The position numbers were made by a program, and so were the translations under genes. The notes under the pieces were generated by a model. That model had not been told where the DNA came from. It saw nothing but the letters and a program-made list of their open reading frames with translations, and did not search any database. A stretch of DNA of 64,000 bases from Scytonema sp. UIC 10036 (GTDB lineage Bacteria > Cyanobacteriota > Cyanobacteriia > Cyanobacteriales > Nostocaceae), in contig NZ_WJFC01000001.1 of the NCBI RefSeq assembly GCF_009725235.1, positions 124,001-188,000 of the forward strand, read 5' to 3'. This document shows, piece by piece, positions 16,461-25,977 of this stretch (position 1 is the first letter of the stretch; each line of letters starts with the position of its first letter).

Positions 16461-18149
16461 CTAAGCGTCGATGAGAACTTTCCCTGTTGGGTAAGCAATG
16501 CAAGTCAAAATATACCCTTCTTCTTGCTCGCTCTCATCAAGTGCCTCAGGCTCTCCTGTATACTTTACCTCGCCTTGTAGCTTCCGAATTTTACAGGTGC
16601 CACAAACTCCGCTGCGACAGCTACTATCAAGATTGACTCCTTCTTCCTCTGCTATATCCAAAATCGGCTCTTCTCCTCCATAGGTGATTTCTTTACCTGA
16701 TTTGGAAAAGACCAAAATTACAGAACCTGCTGTCTGCAATTTTGCCGCAACTACGGTTGAAACTACTGGTTGTGCTACTGTTGGCGTTACCTCGGCAACT
16801 GGTTCAACGGATGGGGGAGGAGCAACAGTAGGAGCAATGGGAGGATTTGCAGCAGGGGACACTGGGGTTGATGATGGCGGCAATTTTGCTTTTTTCGCTC
16901 CGCCAAAACTTTCTTCGTAGTAGTTTTGCATCGGGAAACCGATTTGCTCCAGCATGGTTTTGACACCTTGCATAAAGGAATTGGGACCACAGACGTAAAC
17001 TGTACGCTGCCAAAAGTCTGGATCGATCGCATATAGCAATTGTTCGTTGAGTCTCCCAGTAAAGCCCCACCAAGGTTGACCAGGTTCTGGTCGAGTGATG
17101 GAGAAAGCTAGACGAAACTTAGGATTGTGCGAAGACATCAACTCCAATTCCTGGCGGAAAATAATATCGCGGGGACTGCGAGCGCAATGAAAAAAGATGA
17201 TATCACAATCAGCAGCAGTATCCAAAACCCAGCGTGACATAGACATCATTGGCGTTATGCCACTTCCTGCGGAAATCATCAACATTTTCTCGGAAGGATT
17301 GGCAAAACAAGTGAATTTTCCCAACGGACCGCTGATTTTGATTTCATGACCGACTCTTAAGTTGTCGTGCAACCAGTTGGACACTAATCCTGGTGAAATA
17401 TCAGGAGCATCTGGTGGGGATGGGACACGCTTAACTGTAATTTCCAGAGTGTGGGGTCGTGAAGGGGTGGAAGAAATTGAGTAAGAGCGTTTGACTGGCT
17501 TGCCATTGATTTCCAAATTTAGGGTTATAAACTGACCTGGTTGGTAGGTAAATAACAACGATGCTTCAGCAGCAAAGCGAAAAGTTTTGACATCATGGGT
17601 TTCGTCAATCACCGCCACACAGCGAACCATCACATCCCCTTTCATCCATCGACTCATCTGGTCTGGTGGTACAAGTGCAACCGGCATATACTCACTAGGG
17701 TGACGGGTAGACTCAACTTGTTGATGGGGAACAGAGATGGTGATGTTTGCTGATTTCTTCTGAGTTGAAGGTTGAGTTTGAACTTCCTCGGTTTGCGTGA
17801 GGTGGTGTCCATTTGATGAAGTTGCTTCAACTGTAAGGATAAATTCACCAATCCGAATAATGTCATTATTTTTGAGGAGATACTTTTGGTTGACATTTGC
17901 CACTTCATCATTAATTCGAGAACCACCAAGGCTGGCAAGGTCACTAAAGTAATATTGTTCTTGCTCACGGCGCAAACTTCCATGAATGCGACTCACCTCA
18001 GAACTGGGGAGAACGATACCACAATTGCGCGATCGCCCAATGAAACACTCACCATTGATCAGCATTTCTGGGTTTATTTCTAGCTCTTTGCCCTCTGTGG
18101 GTGCTTTTGAGTTGAAAAGCTTGAGTTTGAGCATTGCCTTATTTTCCAA
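16461..18149 (-). CDS. FHA domain + flavin reductase + 2Fe-2S ferredoxin fusion
   Basis: This 562-residue redox protein has an N-terminal FHA phosphothreonine-binding domain (~30-110; GRSRNC...SRIHGSL). A ferredoxin-NADP reductase-like unit (~160-410) follows, with the FAD motif RSYSISSTPS, the nicotinamide motif GSGITPM and VCGPNSFM. A Pro/Ala/Val-rich linker leads to a C-terminal plant-type 2Fe-2S domain with CRSGVCGTC and a later Cys in LTCIAYP. It should pass electrons from NAD(P)H through FAD to the iron-sulphur centre and on to a partner. The partner is likely the polyferredoxin encoded 10 bases upstream (18160-21444), which also carries an FHA domain. The FHA domains suggest kinase-controlled assembly. 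Confidence 0.88.
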   Translation of the reverse strand: MENKAMLKLKLFNSKAPTEGKELEINPEMLINGECFIGRSRNCGIVLPSSEVSRIHGSLRREQEQYYFSDLASLGGSRINDEVANVNQKYLLKNNDIIRIGEFILTVEATSSNGHHLTQTEEVQTQPSTQKKSANITISVPHQQVESTRHPSEYMPVALVPPDQMSRWMKGDVMVRCVAVIDETHDVKTFRFAAEASLLFTYQPGQFITLNLEINGKPVKRSYSISSTPSRPHTLEITVKRVPSPPDAPDISPGLVSNWLHDNLRVGHEIKISGPLGKFTCFANPSEKMLMISAGSGITPMMSMSRWVLDTAADCDIIFFHCARSPRDIIFRQELELMSSHNPKFRLAFSITRPEPGQPWWGFTGRLNEQLLYAIDPDFWQRTVYVCGPNSFMQGVKTMLEQIGFPMQNYYEESFGGAKKAKLPPSSTPVSPAANPPIAPTVAPPPSVEPVAEVTPTVAQPVVSTVVAAKLQTAGSVILVFSKSGKEITYGGEEPILDIAEEEGVNLDSSCRSGVCGTCKIRKLQGEVKYTGEPEALDESEQEEGYILTCIAYPTGKVLIDA

Positions 18150-18159
18150 CTTTATATAA

Positions 18160-21100
18160 TTAAGACTGAGACGTAACTTTTGTTGTTAGCCTTTGCAGGC
18201 GACCAATTGTGTTGAGCAAAAGGCTCCTCGACACTTCAGGATCGTTACGTAACACTGTCTCAAAATCCTTAGTCTCAATCATCAATGCTCGATTTCTCTC
18301 GGCTTTAGCGACTACGTTTGCTGAACGTGGCTGGCGGCTGAGGACTCCCATCTCACCGATGGTTTCACCTGTCCGAACCATATTGATAACAACCTCACTC
18401 TCCCCTCGCAAAACCGTGACATCAGCTTCACCATCAATTAACAGGAGTAGTTCATTGGATGGTTCTCCTGCCTTGCACATCATTTCACCCTGAGTATAAA
18501 CTCGAATCTCTGCCTGACGAGCCAATTCAATAAGTGCTTCCGGCTTGACAGTTCTCAGGAGGCTGGTCTCAAATAACAAAAATAGCTTTTCTAGAGTGCT
18601 TAACCTTTCAGAGGGTGCGACGGACTGTATCGACGCTTGCTTTTTCCAATTGACGGTTATCGAAGGTTCCTCCGCTTGACTAAACCGAATCACATCTCCC
18701 TGATTAAGCCGTACTGTACTGTTTTGCACGCGTTTGTCATGAATCCGCAAACCATAAGCACTTTTGAGCACAGTCAAGCTGGCTCCTTGCTCGTCAAGGT
18801 GAAGAATGGCGTGCTGTTGGGAGACTTTCGGATTTGGCAAGATGATGTTATTTGTCACGCTTCGTCCTATTTGGATAGCTGGTTGCTGGAAGAAAAGCTG
18901 TTCTTTTGTGTCTCCTACCATCACCTGGACGATTAAAGTTTGCACCAAAGTGGGCGCTTGTGCGTTGGAAAGACCCAAAATATTTTCTGCTGTTTCCTTT
19001 ACCAGCCAATCTCCGGGCTTCGTCGAATTGAGTAACTGATGTGCATATTGCCGACTTTGTTGAGGATCGAGTTGAGCAAGTGCATGAAGTGCTGCTGCTT
19101 GGACAAGTGGCTCTAGCTCTTGCAGAAGTTCCTTGAGGACTTCAATCACAGAAGTCTGACGTTTTGCTGATGTGACTTTTGGTATCGGTTGTCCAGCAAT
19201 GAAGATCTGAGTTGGTATTTCGTCATCAACCATCTGTGCTTGAGTATCAAGGGTTGCTGGTTCTAACTCATCTGATTGTAGTATGGCGATCGCCTTCGCA
19301 CTGAGTCGTTTTTGCCACTGGTTAGTCTCAGTAGATTCTTGAAATATTTTTGGCAAGACATTGTCTGCGAGTACTCCCATCGCACTGGCAATTTTCACAG
19401 CTTCAGGTGCATCTCCCAAAACTTCTAGAATATTCAGCAGTTGCTTGGTGACAATTTGTTCTTTATTATGAATGGCAACCAATCGCAGCAAAATATACAC
19501 AGGTGCAGAGGGGTTAGGAACCAAATTGCTCAGTATTTGGTCACGGACAGTTAGTTGCTTTAACTGCTCTAACAGCATTTCTGCCTTGCGGAGAATAGCA
19601 CTGTTTTCATCAGTTATCTGTCCCAAGATTTGTGCTTGTTCCTCCGCCGTAATTCCGTACTCCTGCTTCAAAGCTTGAATTTGCTTTTCTCTGCGTTGGA
19701 GTGCTTGACGCAGAGGAACACCCATCTCCATCAAGTCCAGAAGTTGCAGTTCTAGGGCTTGGCGATAATTTTCAATCCGTAATTGGTTTTCCCGGCTTCT
19801 TCGCTTGCTTGGGTCGAGCAAATCTGGGTTTTCCACTCCCAGTTCTGTGAGGATATTATAATGTTCTTCGTCCTTAATCCCCAGTTCCAGGCGAATTTGC
19901 TTGAGTCCTTCCAAGCTATTGGCAGGGTCAATATTTCCTTGTTCCAATTCTTCCCTTAGTAACCCTTTGTAGACTTGAAAACTGGATTCTTTACTAAAAC
20001 TGGGCAGTACTTTGGCAAGAACATAAACCTCATCAGGTTTGAGTTCCTCCATTGTTCGACCTTCTAAGAATTTGGAGAAGTCAACCGTGAGTTTGCTCAA
20101 CTGACGACGCAGACTTTCAGCAAGGCTTTCTCGTGAATAGGTTTCTGCGCTACGAGCAATCGTTCTATAAAGCCACACTGTACTGACAAGGATGACCAAA
20201 GCGTTAAATCCTAGCTCAACAAAAGTTGGTAGCTGTTTGAGTATCGGTCGCCCAGCAAACAAAAAGTAAATGTTAAAGACTAGAAACGTGCTAATTGAAA
20301 AAATTATGTGTTGTACTTGTTGTTGACTCAGAGGTTTATTAATGCGTTGCCGATGAGCCTTATAAGCCTTTTCTATCCTGGAAAATAAGAAATAGCTAAC
20401 TGTTACAAAAGCCCCTATCGTGAGCGGAACAGCAAGCAATTTAGGAATAGGAATTGACTGACCAAAAATGTAAAATCCCGGAGCGAAAAGAGTTGCTAAC
20501 TGATTTTCTTCGTGACTCCAAACTCCAGAGTAGTAGTAATCTAAAGTGCCGGAGTACAGGAAGTAATAGAGATAAAATCCAACGACTAATCCTACATAGC
20601 CGTACTGAACAAATCGGCGACCTGGCTTGTTGAAAACTTCCCAATAAGATCGTTCTGCATCAATGTCCATACAAGGAGATTGGCAGCTCACACAGATACT
20701 TTTCTCTTTACCTTCTTTGTCCGCTGCCCGACACATAGATTGAGTGATAATCTGTTTCTGTCCTTGGTGTGCCTCACTTCCAAACAATCCTCTTGGTCCG
20801 TTGTATACCATCTGCACCGGACCCATAGGACAGATATACTGACACCAAGTTTTACCAGAAAATAGGTAACCTATTAATATGGCTGATAGGATGGTGAGGA
20901 GCACAAAAGACCCCAAAAACAAACGTTCTGAGTTAATGAAGAGAATTCTCAAGCAAAGACCAATGCAGAGAAATCCAAATTGGAAGTATAAATGATTGCG
21001 TCCCAGCCAAGAATCTTTTGATACCTTAGCCAGTTCATAGCGCACCGCTCCTGTACGGGGATTGGTAATTTTGCGTTGACGTTGCTTTCCTAATGCCCTA

Positions 21101-21444
21101 GAAATTTGTGATAGAAAAGACAACGGGCAAATGCGTCGCCATGTTTCATGACCAAAAACTAACAGAATCATGACACCGCAAGGGATCACAATTCCCCAGA
21201 AGATTTTTGCCCCAATAGCAAAAGGTTTGACATCAACACACTTTCCTTGTACTGTCGCAACCTGTTTGCATTGCACCGGATCTAACAAATCCGGATTAAG
21301 ACGAAAAATGCTCCATTCCGTCGTAGGCTGTGTTAGGTAGGGCGAAATCGGGTCGTAGAATAACGAAACAATGAGTAAAAGCCAGCCACTAACAAGCAGC
21401 CATCTCACAAAATGCATCCGTTTTTCTGGCACGCGGTGAAACAT
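18160..21444 (-). CDS. membrane 4Fe-4S polyferredoxin with FHA and cNMP-binding domains
   Basis: This large 1094-residue fusion has several TM helices at ~10-35, 75-95, 155-195 and 275-420. Between helices are NosR/CcoG-like cysteine clusters: CQYICPMGP and, ~50 residues later, CVSCQSPC. A long charged, helical, HEAT-like region (~440-800) follows, then an FHA domain (~825-905; IGRSVTNN, VSQQHAI) and a C-terminal cyclic-nucleotide-binding domain (~955-1070; GEMMCKAGEPSNELLLL, GETIGEMGVLSRQPRSANV). The combination suggests a membrane electron-transfer protein whose activity is set by cAMP and by phospho-threonine contacts. It is the first gene of an operon with the FHA-flavoprotein. The electron acceptor is unknown. 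Confidence 0.85.
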   Translation of the reverse strand: MFHRVPEKRMHFVRWLLVSGWLLLIVSLFYDPISPYLTQPTTEWSIFRLNPDLLDPVQCKQVATVQGKCVDVKPFAIGAKIFWGIVIPCGVMILLVFGHETWRRICPLSFLSQISRALGKQRQRKITNPRTGAVRYELAKVSKDSWLGRNHLYFQFGFLCIGLCLRILFINSERLFLGSFVLLTILSAILIGYLFSGKTWCQYICPMGPVQMVYNGPRGLFGSEAHQGQKQIITQSMCRAADKEGKEKSICVSCQSPCMDIDAERSYWEVFNKPGRRFVQYGYVGLVVGFYLYYFLYSGTLDYYYSGVWSHEENQLATLFAPGFYIFGQSIPIPKLLAVPLTIGAFVTVSYFLFSRIEKAYKAHRQRINKPLSQQQVQHIIFSISTFLVFNIYFLFAGRPILKQLPTFVELGFNALVILVSTVWLYRTIARSAETYSRESLAESLRRQLSKLTVDFSKFLEGRTMEELKPDEVYVLAKVLPSFSKESSFQVYKGLLREELEQGNIDPANSLEGLKQIRLELGIKDEEHYNILTELGVENPDLLDPSKRRSRENQLRIENYRQALELQLLDLMEMGVPLRQALQRREKQIQALKQEYGITAEEQAQILGQITDENSAILRKAEMLLEQLKQLTVRDQILSNLVPNPSAPVYILLRLVAIHNKEQIVTKQLLNILEVLGDAPEAVKIASAMGVLADNVLPKIFQESTETNQWQKRLSAKAIAILQSDELEPATLDTQAQMVDDEIPTQIFIAGQPIPKVTSAKRQTSVIEVLKELLQELEPLVQAAALHALAQLDPQQSRQYAHQLLNSTKPGDWLVKETAENILGLSNAQAPTLVQTLIVQVMVGDTKEQLFFQQPAIQIGRSVTNNIILPNPKVSQQHAILHLDEQGASLTVLKSAYGLRIHDKRVQNSTVRLNQGDVIRFSQAEEPSITVNWKKQASIQSVAPSERLSTLEKLFLLFETSLLRTVKPEALIELARQAEIRVYTQGEMMCKAGEPSNELLLLIDGEADVTVLRGESEVVINMVRTGETIGEMGVLSRQPRSANVVAKAERNRALMIETKDFETVLRNDPEVSRSLLLNTIGRLQRLTTKVTSQS

Positions 21445-21746
21445 GTCAACCTAATCCTGATGATAATTGTTGTGAAAACACATATGTGAGCTTATATATA
21501 TACAGTAAAAATCAAAGTTACTGAACTGCTTGACTCAAATAATCTTTGAGCGATCATTATAAAATATACACTTTTTCTCTAGTTCTTCTCTTTTTTGTTA
21601 TTTTTTTATAAAAAGTAAATTTCTGACAACAGGGTCTTGTAGTGATAAAATTTACAATTCTACTGCCCGCAGCGACCGAAGAGAAGCAATTTATACTCAA
21701 ATATGGTTTTTTCATTTTGATTACTGAGTTCTGGGTACTTTTTTAG
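21445..21746. other. AT-rich spacer between polyferredoxin and CheW genes
   Basis: About 300 very AT-rich bases contain the promoter region for the minus-strand polyferredoxin operon. No gene or strong hairpin was seen. Confidence 0.4.
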
Positions 21747-22259
21747 TTAATAACTCTGCTGTTGAGGTAACAGGATTCGCTCTCGTTCTGGCAAAATGTT
21801 ATCCAACTGAAGGCATTGAATCATTCCTTGTGCATCATTAATCATTTCTCCCAAATAGGGAGCAGTATCAACTTTGATTCCTGTCACAAAAACCTCAGTT
21901 TCTTGCTTGCGGAATGTGTCGGTTACTCGCTCTGCCATCAATCCTAAAATATGCGATGGTTGAGAGGCATTCGCCTCTTGCGTCTGTGTATGATAGCGGC
22001 TTTCCGTAAGAGAATTATCGTTGCAGTCGTAATTCACCAAGATAATCCTACTACTGAATAGAGGACGGCAAGGAGTACCATGAATTAAACGGCATAAATC
22101 AATCACTGGTACAAGACGATTCCGGTAGTTAAATACACCAGCGATATAATCAGGCGCATGATGTAGAGTTTTCAGTACTACTTTAGGCACTACCTCTACA
22201 ACACGCTTACTTTCCAAGGCATAACGGTCATTTTTGATATAGAAAAGTAACATTAACAT
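21747..22259 (-). CDS. CheW-like chemotaxis coupling protein
   Basis: This 170-residue single CheW domain has the FYIKNDRYALESKRVVEVVP start, the GVFNYRNRLVPVIDLCRLIHG core (~41-61) and an ILGLMAERVTDTFR strand. CheW links chemoreceptors to the CheA kinase. In cyanobacteria, stand-alone CheW copies outside che operons serve phototaxis or other signalling assemblies. No CheA, CheY or receptor gene is adjacent, so the partner is not known. The start could be the first or third codon (both Met). Confidence 0.85.
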   Translation of the reverse strand: MLMLLFYIKNDRYALESKRVVEVVPKVVLKTLHHAPDYIAGVFNYRNRLVPVIDLCRLIHGTPCRPLFSSRIILVNYDCNDNSLTESRYHTQTQEANASQPSHILGLMAERVTDTFRKQETEVFVTGIKVDTAPYLGEMINDAQGMIQCLQLDNILPERERILLPQQQSY

Positions 22260-22530
22260 AGATTCAGATAATCAGTTGCATTTAGTGATGGTCAAGAGTG
22301 GATTTGCTTTCCGTGTCAATTTCCAAGCTTTCCGCAAATTGGGATTTTTTATGAGATAGATATTAACTTAAACAATCAATCTTATTATACTTGTGTTTAT
22401 GCTTAGTTTGATACTTTTGATTGCCTAGTGAAGCATTGTATCAGTTCCTAACTTATGTACGTTATTCATTTTATAGGCAAAGCCTTACCGTAGCCTTAAA
22501 AAACGTTGAAGTCACAATTAGAGGTATATT

Positions 22531-24000
22531 TTGATACAAAATGAGCAAATTTCCAGCCACAATCAACTAGTAACAATAGTTGTCCTTGTCCAAGCACTAT
22601 GGACAGAATTATTAAAGTTGTGGAAATTGACATTATTTAAAATTGGCGATAGTAGTGTATCCTTTCAGTCAATTATTGTCTTCATTCTGGCGGTCGTATT
22701 AGTTATTTTCCTTTCTCGCACTCTCAGTAATTTTCTCAAAAATAGACTACTCATTAAAGTGGGAATGGACGAAGGTAACCGGGAGGCGATCGCTGTTGTT
22801 GTTCGTTATTTGTCAGTTGGCTTGGGCATCATTATTGTTCTGCAAAGTATTGGCTTTAATCTCGGCTCTTTGGTCGTTTTAGCAGGTGGTTTGGGAGTAG
22901 GCATTGGCTTCGGTATCCAGGATTTGACAACTAACTTTGTGAGCGGTCTCACACTCTTATTAGACCGACCTGTCAAGGTAGGAGACTATGTTGAATTAGA
23001 TGGTTTAAGTGGAACAGTCAAAGCCATTTCTATTCGGTCTACCATCATCAAAACTCTTGATAATTCATCTGTCATTGTTCCAAATAGTGACATGATTGAT
23101 AACAAAGTTGTTAACTGGAGCTATGAAAGTTCAAGTTGTTGTTTGAGAATACCTGTACGAGTTCCAGATGATAGCGATCCTTTGGCAGTCACAGAAGCTC
23201 TATTAAACGCTGCATACATGGAATCAGCAGTTCTTAGTCATCCAAATCCTAAAGTTTTGTTTGTAGAATTTGGGGAGAATTGTTTTAAATTTGAACTTTT
23301 GGTTTGGATTGACCGACCCAATGAAAGAGAAGTTATTAAAAGTTCTTTGAATTTTGAAATCGAGTATAATTTCCGTCAACAAGGAATTAGCTTATCTATA
23401 ACAGATCCGTACTTATTGCTTCAAAATACAGATAGTAATCAAGAGAAAAATAACCAAAAATCGCCCGTTGCATTATCAACTCAAAAACAGTTCTCTCTCA
23501 GTAATTTACTGCGTCAGATAAAGTACTTTGGAAACTTTTCTGACCCAGAATTACGGCAATTGATAGAAAATGGATACCGACAACGCTTGCGAACATCGGA
23601 GGTTTTGTTTCGTGAAAATGACCCAGGAGATGCCTTCTACATAATTCTTTCAGGTGCTGTAGAGGTGTATGTAGAAAAAATTAACAAACATCTCACCAAC
23701 CTACAAGCTGGGAAATTTTTTGGGGAAATTTCTTTGATGCTAGGAATTCCTCGTACTGCTTCAATTAGAGCAATAGAAGAGACAGTATTATTTGTCATTA
23801 ACCAAAACGGTTTTCAAAAACTCTTAAGAGATAATCCAGAGTTATATGAGCAAATTGTAGAAGAGTTAGCAAAAAATCAAGAAGAACTTGCAGAGCGTCA
23901 ACAACAGCTACGAGACATGGGTTTAGTTGATACCACAGAAGATGACCAAAATCCTTTGGATTGGGTAAGGAAGCGGTTAAAAAACCTTTTCAAAATTTAA
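22531..24000 (+). CDS. MscS-type mechanosensitive channel with cNMP-binding domain
   Basis: This 489-residue inner-membrane channel has three hydrophobic segments (~8-25, 45-65, 85-125) leading into the pore helix GGLGVGIGFGIQDLTTNFVSG. The MscS beta domain follows (LLLDRPVKVGDYVELDGLSGTV) with NSDMIDNKVVNWS. A C-terminal cyclic-nucleotide-binding domain (~335-445; RENDPGDAFYIILSGAVEVY, KFFGEISLMLGIPRTASIRA) replaces a simple cytosolic tail. Related cyclic-nucleotide-gated MscS channels open on cAMP binding. The TTG start at 22531 is supported by an AGAGG ribosome site six bases upstream. Confidence 0.9.
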   Translation: MIQNEQISSHNQLVTIVVLVQALWTELLKLWKLTLFKIGDSSVSFQSIIVFILAVVLVIFLSRTLSNFLKNRLLIKVGMDEGNREAIAVVVRYLSVGLGIIIVLQSIGFNLGSLVVLAGGLGVGIGFGIQDLTTNFVSGLTLLLDRPVKVGDYVELDGLSGTVKAISIRSTIIKTLDNSSVIVPNSDMIDNKVVNWSYESSSCCLRIPVRVPDDSDPLAVTEALLNAAYMESAVLSHPNPKVLFVEFGENCFKFELLVWIDRPNEREVIKSSLNFEIEYNFRQQGISLSITDPYLLLQNTDSNQEKNNQKSPVALSTQKQFSLSNLLRQIKYFGNFSDPELRQLIENGYRQRLRTSEVLFRENDPGDAFYIILSGAVEVYVEKINKHLTNLQAGKFFGEISLMLGIPRTASIRAIEETVLFVINQNGFQKLLRDNPELYEQIVEELAKNQEELAERQQQLRDMGLVDTTEDDQNPLDWVRKRLKNLFKI

Positions 24001-24300
24001 ATTTTAACATGAGCTTCCAACGAACAGAATTCGTTTAATTAGACATTTTGGTTGGCGATTTCCTTGTTTGGTTGCACTTGGGAGCAAACCAACATCGCCA
24101 ATCCATACAGCGTCTTCCGGCTCAAATAGCTCTTGCGGGCATAGTCTGCGGCATCACGCAGCGTGCGCTTTGCGCTTCGGAATTATCGAGAGATAAATCT
24201 GGAGTTGATTCGCAAAGAAACTGTCAATTTGATTCTTTTGAACGCCTTTGATTACCTCTCCTGATGACAACTCTATTTTTATGCATTTTTGAAAATTTTC
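24001..24300. other. spacer after the MscS-cNMP gene
   Basis: About 300 bases contain a GC-rich imperfect palindrome, GCAGCGTGCGCTTTGCGCTTC, near 24157. No gene is seen; short fragments may be decayed coding DNA. Confidence 0.3.
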
Positions 24301-24618
24301 TCAAGCCATCTGGGGTATGCAGTGTACATTTTTACACAATGAAAAAATTTGTTGTAATAGCTCACCCCTTGGTTTTATTAATTTAGCTATTTCTTTGCTA
24401 GCTGGAATTTTGTATTTCGAGTGCCATTCAAGTTTTATGAACCAATGAATGCCTATCCTTTGACATTCAAAAGCTCGCGAAACGATCTGTTTTTCTCCAA
24501 GTGACAGGGGTCTTTGAATCGCCGATTCAACACTTTGGAGCGAGGGAACCAGTTTATTTACTGCGTTTAATACTTGTTGTTCATTTACTGCTCTTACTAT
24601 TTCTTTATTCATATTCAA
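24301..24618 (-). CDS. small hypothetical protein
   Basis: This 105-residue protein is not recognised. It has an N-terminal helical part (NEQQVLNAVNKLVPSLQSVE) and a central EKQIVSRAFECQRIGIHWFI segment, with no signal or membrane helix. The ribosome site upstream is weak. It may be a small regulatory protein or a chance frame. Confidence 0.4.
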   Translation of the reverse strand: MNMNKEIVRAVNEQQVLNAVNKLVPSLQSVESAIQRPLSLGEKQIVSRAFECQRIGIHWFIKLEWHSKYKIPASKEIAKLIKPRGELLQQIFSLCKNVHCIPQMA

Positions 24619-24812
24619 AGGTGCTGTTTTTTACTATCTTAAAGCTCGTTCTGACCTGCAATTGCGACTTCATACCCAAGCTGCCTGGTCTACTGGTTCA
24701 TAACTATGAATAGTTACCAACCGCATGGGGACTTTTGGTGCATCTCAATACGATTTCGGGTTATGTGCTGTCAAATTTTGCGGAATAAAAATTGACAGCT
24801 TTACAATTCCCA

Positions 24813-25235
24813 TCAACTAGCAGCTGGCGGGCTGCTACCACCGTTTCTGTCGCGCAAGTACTGCCAAATCTGTCGAATCTCGGTTCGGAATTCTTGCCGA
24901 TCGCGTTCTGCCTGTTGCTGAAAAGCTTGGCGGTCAATGGCTGCTTGCTGCCGATCCTGTGCTGCTTCAGCTGCTAAAGAATCTACTCGTGCCGCAATAG
25001 TATTAACGCTAACAGTTAGTGTATCTACTCTTGTATTGACTGCAGCTACATTCTCGGTGAGCTGCTGGATGTTAGCAACCAGAACGTCAATGGTGTTACT
25101 TTGACCGTTGATGTTAGCACTCATGGCAGCAATAGTGGCATCATGTTCTACAACTTTTTCGCCTACGTTGGCAAACAGAGTTTCTAGGCGGCTGAGTCGT
25201 TCATCAATGCTTGGCGGTTGTCCTGCGTTGGTCAT
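24813..25235 (-). CDS. coiled-coil protein, partner of the upstream RHH protein (copy A)
   Basis: This 140-residue protein begins MTNAGQPP and forms a nearly continuous coiled coil (~10-125): RLSRLETLFANVGEKV, then AVNTRVDTLTVSVNTIAARV repeats, then a charged DRQQAAIDRQ part. It ends with a conserved tail YLRDRNGGSSPP. A strong GGAGGA site precedes the start, and the start overlaps the stop of a 53-residue ribbon-helix-helix gene by four bases. A close paralogue is at 36053-36439. The coupling to an RHH gene suggests a two-component cassette (toxin-antitoxin or partition-like), but no catalytic motif is visible. Confidence 0.8.
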   Translation of the reverse strand: MTNAGQPPSIDERLSRLETLFANVGEKVVEHDATIAAMSANINGQSNTIDVLVANIQQLTENVAAVNTRVDTLTVSVNTIAARVDSLAAEAAQDRQQAAIDRQAFQQQAERDRQEFRTEIRQIWQYLRDRNGGSSPPAAS

Positions 25236-25393
25236 TTATCCTCCTTATCTCCCTGCTTGGCTGTGATGGCTTGGTCAAGCAGCATTGTTATTAAGTTATT
25301 GACAGAGCGATGTTCTGACTCCGCCCATCCCTTAAGAAAATTAAGTTTCTCTTGATCTAGATAAATCATTAACTTTGGCTTTTTGCTTGGCAT
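25232..25393 (-). CDS. short ribbon-helix-helix (CopG/Arc-like) protein
   Basis: This 53-residue protein, MPSKKPKLMIYLDQEKLNFL followed by KGWAESEHRSVNNLITMLLDQAI, fits the RHH pattern of one strand, a helix with a turn at SEHRSVN, and a second helix. It is too short for most gene callers. Its stop is embedded in ATGA, giving a four-base overlap with the coiled-coil gene. The element TACTAGCAAGTA directly before the start and its inverted copies at 25469-25500 look like operator half-sites, so autoregulation is likely. Confidence 0.75.
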   Translation of the reverse strand: MPSKKPKLMIYLDQEKLNFLKGWAESEHRSVNNLITMLLDQAITAKQGDKEDK

Positions 25394-25500
25394 TACTAGC
25401 AAGTACATATAAGTGCTATCCCTTATCAGTAATTATCACCCCATGAAGTTTTTTTTGGCAGGGGTTGATACTTGCTAGTACTTGCTAATACTATAGCAAG
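25394..25500. promoter_or_regulatory. candidate RHH operator: inverted TACTAGCAAGTA / TACTTGCTAGTA sites
   Basis: TACTAGCAAGTA at 25394-25405 is the exact reverse complement of TACTTGCTAGTA at 25469-25480. A further CTTGCTAATA and an inverted TAGCAAG follow to 25500. The sites lie just upstream of the RHH gene, as expected for an autoregulatory operator with repeated half-sites. Confidence 0.55.
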
Positions 25501-25657
25501 TGTGGAGGGAAAAGACAACTAAAACGCTCTCCACACAAAGATTTTAGCCCACGACAACACTGCGTGCTCGTGACACTTTCGCACGGGTATGGAATGTTTG
25601 TAGTCTGAACCTTGACAACCGAAAATCAGAGTGACTGCTTGAGGGGTAGTTGCAAGC

Positions 25658-25975
25658 GTGCTGATAGTTACGACTGGTTATATCGCACTCCGAGAAAAAA
25701 CGACTTTTGCAGAGCGAGAGAATGCTTATCAAACAATTCTGGCAGCGAAGCAAGTACAAAACGATGAGGCAGCGCTAAAAGCATCTCAACAATTTTTTCA
25801 GAATGAACCCTTCCTTAGCAAAGATGAACGGATGGTACAGGTAATAAAAATTTACGAAGAGTCCTTGGTACGTTGGGTTTTCCAGCAGCCAGAGGCGCAA
25901 CTCAAACAAGCAGATATGAAATATTTACAACTCTATAAAGAATTACAGAAAACCGCAACTGTACAGGAGAAATAG
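25658..25975 (+). CDS. small membrane-anchored hypothetical protein, possibly 5'-truncated
   Basis: This protein of ~105 residues is read from a GTG at 25658. It opens with a hydrophobic stretch, LIVTTGYIAL, continuous with GVVAS just upstream of the GTG, then a helical, charged domain (FAERENAYQTILAAKQVQND) and ends LQLYKELQKTA. An in-frame stop at 25640 leaves a very short N-terminus, so the original start may have been lost. A secreted protein gene, itself frameshifted, begins three bases after its stop, and the two are probably an operon. The function is unknown. Confidence 0.55.
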   Translation: MLIVTTGYIALREKTTFAERENAYQTILAAKQVQNDEAALKASQQFFQNEPFLSKDERMVQVIKIYEESLVRWVFQQPEAQLKQADMKYLQLYKELQKTATVQEK

Positions 25976-25977
25976 CC

